NCBI GenBank assembly: GCA_020429545.1
Contig: JAGQLF010000004.1
Coordinates: 1-29,202 of the forward strand
Direction: 5' to 3'
DNA length: 29,202 nt
Source of the DNA: Candidatus Dojkabacteria bacterium
GTDB lineage: Bacteria; Patescibacteriota; Dojkabacteria; J137
The notes beneath the pieces were generated by a model, which made no database searches, was not told the origin of the DNA, and saw only the letters and a program-made list of their open reading frames with translations. Position numbers and translations under genes: made by a program. The first letter of the stretch is position 1; every line of letters starts with the position of its first letter. Shown piece after piece: positions 21,742 through 28,711 of this stretch.

Positions 21742-24700
21742 TTATGCTTTTTCTATAATAAATTTAACTTCTTCATCAAAAACCTTTGCAATTATTGAAT
21801 TTTCGCCAACAGATTCTTGAATAATAGATTTTGCTTTTACTGATTTTATAAATTCTGAATTATCCATGCTTAATATGCTTCTAACAAAATCGCTACCTGT
21901 TTCGAATTTAATATTTATTGAGTCATTCATATTTAACTTCATATTCTTTCTCTCAGATTGAATATTTCTTGTTAGCTCTCTAGTTGCACCTTCTTTCTTA
22001 AGTTCTTCAGTTATTTCTATGTTTAGACCTACTAGTATTCCTAAAGTATCATCTTTAATTTCCTTAATAAACTCTCCATTTGGAATTGTTGCTTTTTCTT
22101 CAACTGACTTTATGTTTAGCTCACTCATTAATAGTTCTTTCATCCATTCAGACAAGTTTCCAAGGTCTGGATTAGTTAAATGAACATACATTTCTGACAA
22201 TGGTTGTCTAACTTTTTGCCCATTTTCAACTCTTAGATTGTGTCCGAATTCTACAATTTTCCTTAAAATTTCCATTTCAACTTCTATTTGTGAGTATTGA
22301 TCTATAAAAGCTGAGTCAGCTACAGGATAATCACAAAGATGAATTGACTCTTCTTTGTTTTCTATTTCCCCAAATACTATTTCTCTATAGATGTGTTCTG
22401 CAATAAATGGTGTAAATGGTGCAATTAGTTTTAGTATTTCTACCAATACATAGTATAGAACCTCTAGTGCTCGCTCATCACCATCAGCAAATCTATCTCT
22501 ATTTGACCGAATATACCATTTAGAAGTTTCAGCAATTAACTCTTTTATTGGCTTGATGGACTTTGGCACTTGATAGCTTTCCATATTATCATTAACTTCT
22601 TTTATTGTTTTTTGAAGTTTTAACAAAATCCATGCGTCCAAATTATTTTCAATATCATCAAATGGAATATGATCCCATGGATGAGAATCTGCCGTTACAT
22701 TTCTATTATTATATGCAAGCTCTTCCTTAGGTTGCCAGTTATGCATGTTTGCATAAGTTGTTAGGTAAGTATAAATGTTCCATAGAGGTAGAGTAGTTTC
22801 TTGGATTTGAAGCTTTAGTTCTTTCTCGTTGAAATTTATGTCTTCTCCAACAAGTAAAGGACTACTTAAGAAATATAATCTTAGTGCATCTCCACCATAA
22901 TTTTCAATTGTAGCCTTTGGATCAGGATAATTTTTGAAACTTTTACTCATTTTTCTACCATCAGTTCCGGCCATGTTTCCTGTAACAATCACGTTTTTAA
23001 AAGGAACTTTGTCAAAAACTATTGTTGAAACTCTAAGTAGAACATTAAACCAAGCTCTAATTTGGCCAACATATTCTGCAATATAATCTGCAGGAAAGTT
23101 ATTTTCAAAAATTTCTTTATTCTCAAAAGGATAGTGCCATTCTGCAATTGGAACTGAACCAGAATCTAGCCAATTATCAACTACATCAGGGATTCTTTTA
23201 TATTCTTTTCCATTTTTTGTTAAAACAATTTTGTCGCAAATGTCTCTATGTAGTTTTACCTCTTCATTGCCAAAGAACCAAACTTCTTTACCTTTTGCAT
23301 TCTTTTTCTTTTTAATTTCTGAATTGTATTCAGACATTTCTTCAATACTTCCCATTACCAACTCCTCACCTTCATCATTTACCCAAATAGGCATAATAGT
23401 TGCCCAATATCTTGTTCTTGAAATTCCCCAATCTGGAGCACTTTTTATTACTTCCGCCATTCGACCTTCTTTAAAGTGTTCAGGTACCCAATTTATAGTG
23501 CTATTTAGCTCTAGCATTCTGTCTTTAACCTTTTCTATATTTACATAGTAAGAATCTTGAGCTTTATAGATTAGTGGGTTATCACCCCTAAATAAAGGCA
23601 CTCTATGTTTGTACATTGCTGATCTTAAAAGATTTCCTTTTTCTTTAAGATTATCTCGAATTGATTCGTTTGCATCTCTTAAATAAATTCCCTTCCAGTC
23701 TCCTACAAGTAGCTTACCTTCATCATCTATGTCTTGAAATCCACTTAGTCCAAATTTTTCACCAAGAGAGTAGTCTTCAGCACCAAAACCTGGGGCAACA
23801 TGTAAAACCCCTGTTCCATCTTCAGTTGTTACATCTTCAAATTCGTAGACTTTAAAGTCATTCTCATTTGATTGCTCTACATAAAAGTCGTAAACAGGTT
23901 CGTAGGTTAATCCAGATAAGTCTGTACCTTTAAATTCTCCAAGCTTTGGAAATTCGTCTTGTTTTCCTTTGAATACATATTCCAATCGGTCTTTTGCAAC
24001 AATTAATATTTGTCCTTCAAATTCAACAGCAACATAAGTTGCTTTTGGATTAACAGCAAGCGCAAAATTAGAAGGTATTGTCCATGGAGTAGTCGTCCAT
24101 GCAACAAGGAACGTATCTTTTTCAGGTAGTTTTAATTTTGATAAGTCCTTTAATTTAAACTTAACAAAAATACTTAAATCTTCAATTTCTTGATAGTTAT
24201 TAGACTCTGCAACTTCAAATTCTGAAACAGGTGTTGCTGTGTCAGTAGAAAACAAAGAAACTCTTTTACCTTTATAAATAAAGCCTTTCTCATACATTTG
24301 TTTAAATACCCAAATCACTGATTCGTTAAACTCAGGATTCATTGTATAGTATGCATTTTCCATATCAACCCATCTTCCGATTGCATCAACATACCATTCC
24401 CATTGGCCTGTTACTTCTTCAACATGTTTTCTACATTCTCTTACATAATTATCAATTCCAAATTCTTCTACATCAGCTCTACTTTTTAGATTAAATTTTT
24501 CGTTTACTTTTGCCTCAATTGGCAACCCATGGCAGTCCCAACCCCAAACTCTTCTAATTCTTTTTCCTCGCATTGTCCAATACCTAGTTACTGGATCTTT
24601 TGTTATTGAAGAAAGTAGAGAACCATAGTGAGGCATTCCTGTTACAAATGGTGGACCATCAACAAATGTATATCTGTTGTTTTCATCTTTAGTTTCAATT

Positions 24701-24792
24701 GATTTCTCAAAAATCTTTTCTTTTTTCCAGAAGCCAAGCACATCTTGCTCCATGTCGAAAAAATTTTGTCTAGGATTTGGTTTGTTGAACAT
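21742..24792 (-). CDS. ileS: Isoleucyl-tRNA synthetase
   Basis: This 1016-residue class Ia synthetase charges tRNA-Ile. It has VDGPPFVTGMPHYGSLLSSI at the position of the HIGH motif (here HYGS), KRIRRVWGWDCHGLPIE, the CP1 editing domain with WTTTPWTIPSNFALAVNP and DGTGVLHVAPGFGAEDY, WLDSGSVPIAEWHYPF, the GRKMSKSFKNYPDP (KMSKS) loop, and a long anticodon-binding and C-terminal region. Length and motifs fit the eukaryote-like/type 2 IleRS group rather than the about 930-residue E. coli type. That group often shows natural mupirocin tolerance, which is not tested here. The gene is preceded by a T-box leader, and the start (MFNKPNPRQNFFDMEQDVLG) fits the family. No in-frame TGA in over 1000 codons supports the standard code. 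Confidence 0.97.
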   Translation of the reverse strand: MFNKPNPRQNFFDMEQDVLGFWKKEKIFEKSIETKDENNRYTFVDGPPFVTGMPHYGSLLSSITKDPVTRYWTMRGKRIRRVWGWDCHGLPIEAKVNEKFNLKSRADVEEFGIDNYVRECRKHVEEVTGQWEWYVDAIGRWVDMENAYYTMNPEFNESVIWVFKQMYEKGFIYKGKRVSLFSTDTATPVSEFEVAESNNYQEIEDLSIFVKFKLKDLSKLKLPEKDTFLVAWTTTPWTIPSNFALAVNPKATYVAVEFEGQILIVAKDRLEYVFKGKQDEFPKLGEFKGTDLSGLTYEPVYDFYVEQSNENDFKVYEFEDVTTEDGTGVLHVAPGFGAEDYSLGEKFGLSGFQDIDDEGKLLVGDWKGIYLRDANESIRDNLKEKGNLLRSAMYKHRVPLFRGDNPLIYKAQDSYYVNIEKVKDRMLELNSTINWVPEHFKEGRMAEVIKSAPDWGISRTRYWATIMPIWVNDEGEELVMGSIEEMSEYNSEIKKKKNAKGKEVWFFGNEEVKLHRDICDKIVLTKNGKEYKRIPDVVDNWLDSGSVPIAEWHYPFENKEIFENNFPADYIAEYVGQIRAWFNVLLRVSTIVFDKVPFKNVIVTGNMAGTDGRKMSKSFKNYPDPKATIENYGGDALRLYFLSSPLLVGEDINFNEKELKLQIQETTLPLWNIYTYLTTYANMHNWQPKEELAYNNRNVTADSHPWDHIPFDDIENNLDAWILLKLQKTIKEVNDNMESYQVPKSIKPIKELIAETSKWYIRSNRDRFADGDERALEVLYYVLVEILKLIAPFTPFIAEHIYREIVFGEIENKEESIHLCDYPVADSAFIDQYSQIEVEMEILRKIVEFGHNLRVENGQKVRQPLSEMYVHLTNPDLGNLSEWMKELLMSELNIKSVEEKATIPNGEFIKEIKDDTLGILVGLNIEITEELKKEGATRELTRNIQSERKNMKLNMNDSINIKFETGSDFVRSILSMDNSEFIKSVKAKSIIQESVGENSIIAKVFDEEVKFIIEKA

Positions 24793-24816
24793 GGTTTCTC
24801 AGTAACAAATAAAGTT

Positions 24817-24905
24817 GTCATGGTGAGCTAGTCGAACCATGACGCGTCATCTAACAATTCATCCTTCCCTTCGATAAACTCAGGGCAGGCTCTGCTCAGG
24901 ATGAC
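24817..24905. repeat. Dispersed repeat pair inside the ileS 5' leader
   Basis: GTCATGGT (24817-24824) pairs with ACCATGAC (24836-24843) around an 11-base loop, followed by the palindrome GACGCGTC (24841-24848). Next comes TTCATCCTTCCCTTCGATAA to about 24905, where TTCATCC faces GGATGA across AGGGCAGGCTCTGCTCAGGA. Both pieces resemble, from memory, GTCATGGTGAGC...CGAACCATGAC and CCTTCGAnAAnCTCAGG...GGATGAC elements common in many bacterial genomes. They fill the space between the T-box and the ileS ATG. Confidence 0.65.
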
Positions 24906-24925
24906 ATGATTTTTTTGATATTACT

Positions 24926-25148
24926 GAGGGCTAGATTATTCCAGCGGTACCACCTCTTTTTTCAGAATGAAGTATTCTGACCTTATTACAGCTTTTTCGG
25001 GCTTACCCGTCGAGTTCTATTCCTCCTTCGCCAAGGCTTCGGAGGATAAATCTCCTAGACCTAAGATACTTTGTTATTTTTTTAACAACGAAGCTTTAGC
25101 TTAGTCGTTTCTTCTCGATGCTCTGGAGTGATTGCTCCTTCATTGCGT
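24926..25148 (-). promoter_or_regulatory. T-box riboswitch (tRNA-Ile sensing leader) of ileS
   Basis: On the minus strand the invariant T-box GGTGGTACCGCTGG is at 24941-24954, the element that pairs with the acceptor end of uncharged tRNA. The leader starts a few bases downstream of an extended -10. A short hairpin at 25125-25138 follows almost at once (GGAG-CAATCA-CTCC), whose loop contains AUC, an Ile codon, at 25130-25132. This fits the ultrashort stem I with specifier in the terminal loop known from class II ileS leaders of Actinobacteria. Downstream, GAGG...GCTGG can pair with CTAGC...CCTC (24926-24956), the usual competing hairpin, but no U-run follows. Family call is firm; specifier and mechanism are inference. 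Confidence 0.85.
25021..25046. repeat. TCCTCC...GGAGGA inverted repeat within the T-box leader
   Basis: TCCTCC (25021-25026) pairs with GGAGGA (25041-25046), enclosing TTCGCCAAGGCTTC. It could be one of the internal helices of the T-box leader. It also resembles a CTCCTTCGCCAAGGCTTCGGAGG-type dispersed element I recall from related genomes, so its origin is ambiguous. Confidence 0.4.
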
Positions 25149-25154
25149 TGAAAT

Positions 25155-25163
25155 ATTTTAGCA
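25155..25163 (-). promoter_or_regulatory. Extended -10 promoter of ileS leader
   Basis: On the minus strand TGCTAAAAT (TAAAAT at 25155-25160, TGC at 25161-25163) is an extended -10 element just upstream of the T-box hairpins. It is divergent to fmt, whose start lies about 50 bp away. Confidence 0.6.
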
Positions 25164-25213
25164 TATCTGTACTGATAACTTAAATAGGTTGGTGCAAAAT
25201 GCTAAAATACTTT

Positions 25214-26158
25214 ATGAAAATCTCAACTATATTTATAGGTACAAGTGAGTTTGCAGTTCCAATTTTAAATGCTTGTTTAAATAACCAACTTCTTGATGTG
25301 AAAACAGTTCTTACTCAACCAGATAGACCTGTTGGAAGAAAACAGGTGCCAGAGGCACCTAAGGTTAAACAATATCTTATAGAGAATGACTCTAAAGTAG
25401 AAATTGAACAACCAGAAAAAATTAAAGATGTAGCTGATAAAATTTTAGAAAAATATAAACCAGATTTAATTATTGTTGCATCTTATGGGCAGATTATTCC
25501 TAAATCAATTTTAAATTATCCTAAATACGGTTGCTTAAACTTTCATGGATCGCTTCTTCCAATTTTAAGAGGAGCAGTGCCTATTCAAATGAGTATATTG
25601 CAAGGTTTTGAAAAAACAGGAGTTACAATGCAAAAAATGGTTTTTAAAATGGACGAAGGCCCAATAATTTCAACTAGAGAAATAAAATTAGATGGATCTG
25701 AAACTTATGAAACTTTAACAAGAACTTTATCTGAATTAAGTGTAGAAATTTTGAATGAAGATTTAGAGGGTTGGGTAAATAGAAATATTGAAGCAGAAGA
25801 ACAAGATGATTCAAAAGCTACATACTGTTATATAAAAGATACTGCAAAAGATAAAGCAGAAATTACATCTGAAACAACAGTAGAACAGGCTGAAAGGATG
25901 ATAAGGGCTTTTTACCCATGGCCAATTGCTTGGTTAACTATTCCAAATGGAAAGAATAAAGATAAAAGACTTAAGATTTATAATTCGAAAATACGAAATT
26001 CGAAATACGAAATTCGAAACAATGAAAAGATAAAAATTACAAATGAAGAAGATCAATTAGTTTTGAACCTAAAAGATGGGTTGCTGATTCTAGAAGAGGT
26101 ACAGCTTGAAGGAAAAGAAAAGAGGAGTGGAGAAGATTATCTTTGGCTGGTAGAATAA
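25214..26158 (+). CDS. fmt: Methionyl-tRNA formyltransferase
   Basis: From the ATG at 25214 the product has 314 residues and begins MKISTIFIGTSEFAVPIL, the classic Fmt N-terminus; an in-frame ATG 15 bp upstream (25199) would add only MLKYF. The formyl-transfer core is clear: LTQPDRPVGRK, IIVASYGQIIPKSIL, LNFHGSLLPILRGAVPIQ with the catalytic Asn/His, and MDEGPIIS with the conserved Asp. The C-terminal domain keeps AFYPWPIAWL and DGLLILEEVQLEGKEK. Between these, residues encoded by about 25983-26020 (NSKIRNSKYEIRN) come from a tandem TTCGAAAT/ATACGAAAT repeat of the window's dispersed family. The enzyme formylates Met-tRNA for initiation. Confidence 0.94.
   Translation: MKISTIFIGTSEFAVPILNACLNNQLLDVKTVLTQPDRPVGRKQVPEAPKVKQYLIENDSKVEIEQPEKIKDVADKILEKYKPDLIIVASYGQIIPKSILNYPKYGCLNFHGSLLPILRGAVPIQMSILQGFEKTGVTMQKMVFKMDEGPIISTREIKLDGSETYETLTRTLSELSVEILNEDLEGWVNRNIEAEEQDDSKATYCYIKDTAKDKAEITSETTVEQAERMIRAFYPWPIAWLTIPNGKNKDKRLKIYNSKIRNSKYEIRNNEKIKITNEEDQLVLNLKDGLLILEEVQLEGKEKRSGEDYLWLVE
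25983..26020 (+). repeat. Dispersed repeat inside the fmt coding sequence
   Basis: Within fmt, AAATACGAAATTCG occurs twice in tandem, flanked by partial ATTCGAAA copies. The same words occur in gaps at 9402-9417, 12569-12590, 13050-13070 and 15840-15996. The frame stays open through it, adding about 13 residues in the C-terminal domain. Confidence 0.7.
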
Positions 26159-26238
26159 TATATTTGATGAACTATGTACAGTCTTAGGTTGAAGTTGTAA
26201 TTAATAGTAATTTATAGTTATTGATTGTAATATAATTT

Positions 26239-26370
26239 ATGAGTCTTTTTATATTTTTACTACACTTTCTTTTTATAGGTGGAATTTTTACAGCAGGAGT
26301 AGCAATTGGCTATAGATGGAAGGAGAATATTAGCGAGATTTTAAATAAATACTTTCAAAGAAGAGGTTAA
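26239..26370 (+). CDS. Small single-pass membrane protein (43 residues)
   Basis: A short open frame encodes MSLFIFLLHFLFIGGIFTAG followed by VAIGYRWKENISEILNKYFQRRG. It has one membrane helix (about residues 2-24) with a G-G-x-x-x-A-G pattern and a basic amphipathic tail. A TATAAT at 26231-26236 is only 3 bp from the ATG. The TAA overlaps the stop codon of the convergent ABC-F gene by two bases. Codon use and membrane-protein logic suggest a real gene, but there is no family recognition. The 80-bp gap before it (26159-26238) is AT-rich with TTATAGTTATTGATTG-like repeats. Confidence 0.5.
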   Translation: MSLFIFLLHFLFIGGIFTAGVAIGYRWKENISEILNKYFQRRG

Positions 26371-27818
26371 ACACTCTTCAGCTTTTTATCTTCAATTGTC
26401 ATTGTTCTATCTGGTTTAATTTGATTTGCAAAGTATCTATCATGAGAAACTAAAATTATAGCTCCTTGGTATTCACGCAAAGCTTGTTCAATTGCTTCTT
26501 TTGTTTGAATATCTAAGTGGTTTGTTGGTTCATCTAGAATTAAGCATTCATAATTATTCTGTGCAAATATGGCAAATGTTAGTCTTGCCTTTTGCCCTGG
26601 ACTTAATTTTTTAACCATATGATTTTGCAAATCTTTATCAAACAAGAATCTTTCTAGAACTTTGTAAGATTTTGCCCATTCTACATTTGTCATTCTAAAA
26701 AAGTATTCTTGAACTGTTTCTTCTATATCTTCGGTGGTTTTATCTTGAGCAAAATATGTCCAGTTAATATTTGTCCCCCATTTTATTTCACCGTTTGTTG
26801 GAGCTAATTCTCCAACTAAAAGTTTAATTAGTGTTGACTTACCAGTACCATTTGGGCCTTTTATCCAAATCTTTTCACTTCCATATATACTCAGCTCCAG
26901 ATTCTTTAATAGCTCCATATTTTTATCATAACCAAAACTAAGTTCTTCAATTTCTAAAATCTTCTTTCTTCCATGCACTTGTCCAGAAATTGAAATATCA
27001 GAGATTCTTGTTTCCTCATATAAGTTTATTTCATTGCTTAAAACTTCTCGTTCCATTCTTTTTCTAACTGCACCTAATGCTCTTGATTGCTTTTTACCAC
27101 CGCCTTGTTTTTTAATTTTTTTCTCCATTTCTTCAAATTTCTTTCTCCTTTGTTCTTGTAAATGAAATTCCTTTGCTCTGTCTTTGATTCGTTCTTGTTT
27201 TTGGTTAATAAAATCTTCATAGTTGCCTTTATAGATATTTAATTTTTGTTCATCAATTTCAAAAACAGTATCAATCGTATTATTTAAAAACATTCTGTCG
27301 TGAGAAATGATTATGCAGATTCCAGAAAATAACTTAACAAACTTCTCAAATACTGTAATACCATGAATATCCAAGTGATTTGTGGGTTCATCTAATAAAA
27401 GTATTGTAGGCTGATCCAATAAAAGTTTTGTTAAATAAAGTTTCATTATTTGCCCAGGACTTAAAGTGCTCATATGTTGATATTCATCAATTTCACCAAA
27501 TTCAAGTTGATTAAGAATCTTTTCTACCCGCCACATATCTGAATAAATGTCATCAACTAAAGATTCCATATACATACCTAAATATTCAAATTCATTTTTA
27601 AGAGAAAAAGTTTGTGGAAGATAGGCAATCTTCTCATTCACTAAATGAATTTCACCTTCCATTGGTTCTTCCTTACCAGAAATGATTTTTAAGAGAGTAG
27701 TTTTTCCACACCCATTAAGTCCAACAAGTCCAACTTTCTCACCATTCCCAAGAATGAAGTTCATATCCTCAAAAAGAGGACGAGCATATTCCATTGTTAG
27801 GTGTTCGGCTTTTAACAT
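26367..27818 (-). CDS. ABC-F family ATPase
   Basis: The 483-residue protein has two ABC ATPase domains on one chain and no membrane segment. First domain: Walker A GLNGCGKTT, signature LSPGQIMKLYL, Walker B TILLLDEPTNHLDI. A charged linker follows (about 205-260, FHLQEQRRKKFEEMEKK). Second domain: Walker A GPNGTGKST, signature LSPGQKARLTF, Walker B CLILDEPTNHLD and SHDRYFANQI. DEPTNHLD twice is the hallmark of ABC-F proteins, which bind the ribosomal E site and aid stalled translation or give antibiotic protection. It is a little shorter than EttA (about 555) or Uup and lacks the C-terminal coiled coil of Uup. Subfamily cannot be fixed by eye. Confidence 0.92.
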   Translation of the reverse strand: MLKAEHLTMEYARPLFEDMNFILGNGEKVGLVGLNGCGKTTLLKIISGKEEPMEGEIHLVNEKIAYLPQTFSLKNEFEYLGMYMESLVDDIYSDMWRVEKILNQLEFGEIDEYQHMSTLSPGQIMKLYLTKLLLDQPTILLLDEPTNHLDIHGITVFEKFVKLFSGICIIISHDRMFLNNTIDTVFEIDEQKLNIYKGNYEDFINQKQERIKDRAKEFHLQEQRRKKFEEMEKKIKKQGGGKKQSRALGAVRKRMEREVLSNEINLYEETRISDISISGQVHGRKKILEIEELSFGYDKNMELLKNLELSIYGSEKIWIKGPNGTGKSTLIKLLVGELAPTNGEIKWGTNINWTYFAQDKTTEDIEETVQEYFFRMTNVEWAKSYKVLERFLFDKDLQNHMVKKLSPGQKARLTFAIFAQNNYECLILDEPTNHLDIQTKEAIEQALREYQGAIILVSHDRYFANQIKPDRTMTIEDKKLKSV

Positions 27819-27877
27819 TACAGCAAGATATTAAGTCAGTAATTATCTCACAATTAATAAAGTGTGATTGATAGTTT

Positions 27878-28612
27878 TTAGGCTTCAGCTTTTATAGAGT
27901 GAAAAGAACCATGTCCTAGATTTAAAATTAATAAACGGATTGTTTGTATTATTGTTGCATAGCTTAACTGTTTTGGGTCTATTTCTTTTGGTAATATTAT
28001 TTCTAATAAGTTATCTAACTTATTTAGCATTGGAATATGAAGTAATAGATATGGTTGCAAATCTATGAATGAATCTATGCAATCTTTTGCAAATGTCTTC
28101 AATGTTTCTTCATCCAAGTTTATGCCTTCTGAAAAATGAATTCTAAAAGTTAAGTCAATAAATCTTCTCAATGTTGTATCTGTATCATTTATATTTAAAA
28201 ATTCATAAACCTCGTCAAATAACTTCTTTTCGTTAAACCGCATATCTAAATATTTTTCTAGTTCATTAAGCCTTACTTCATAATTTAACTTTTTAGAACG
28301 ACTATTATTTCCCTTTGGTCGATAAAGTTCGAGCATATGATTTCTAAGATTCTTTGCGTATGGATTGTTGTTAATTACAGATTTGTCTAATCCATAACTT
28401 TCTAGGACAGAATTTCTTAAGTTAAGGTCGTAACTTAGGAGAGATACCCTACAGACATTAGGAAATTGGATAGACAGCGCAGTTAACATCTCTTCCATGC
28501 TTATGAAATCTTCTTCACCAAATTTTTGATACTTAAAAAAATCCTTTAAGTAAATGGATAATTCAGGTTGGTCAGGAAAATTTTCATTTGAATCTAAAGT
28601 TATTTTGTCCAT
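27878..28612 (-). CDS. Unknown alpha-helical protein
   Basis: I do not recognise this 244-residue protein. It appears soluble and helical, with an acidic N-terminus (MDKITLDSNENFPDQPEL), a middle basic segment (RPKGNNSRSKKLNYEVRLNE) and a hydrophobic C-terminal half (YLLLHIPMLNKLDNLLEIIL, ATIIQTIRLLILNLGHG). No signal peptide or catalytic motif is seen. It has its own promoter and precedes the ABC-F gene by 59 bp on the same strand, so co-transcription is possible. Confidence 0.6.
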   Translation of the reverse strand: MDKITLDSNENFPDQPELSIYLKDFFKYQKFGEEDFISMEEMLTALSIQFPNVCRVSLLSYDLNLRNSVLESYGLDKSVINNNPYAKNLRNHMLELYRPKGNNSRSKKLNYEVRLNELEKYLDMRFNEKKLFDEVYEFLNINDTDTTLRRFIDLTFRIHFSEGINLDEETLKTFAKDCIDSFIDLQPYLLLHIPMLNKLDNLLEIILPKEIDPKQLSYATIIQTIRLLILNLGHGSFHSIKAEA

Positions 28613-28633
28613 AAGGTATTATTAATTGCTGGA

Positions 28634-28661
28634 AATATAGCACAGATAGTATATTTTTCAA
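28634..28661 (-). promoter_or_regulatory. Promoter of the 244-residue gene
   Basis: On the minus strand TTGAAA (28656-28661), 16 bp, TATATT (28634-28639) with TGC directly upstream of the -10, i.e. an extended -10. The ATG is at 28612, so the leader is about 15 nt. Confidence 0.65.
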
Positions 28662-28711
28662 ATTTAGTATTATGGCTAGAACTTATGAGGCAAAAGGCCT
28701 AAACTGGGTTT

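Noticed and set aside
24926..24956. Intrinsic terminator at the T-box.
   Set aside because: The hairpin forms on paper but is followed by AGTAATATCAAAAAAATC on the minus strand, not by U residues.
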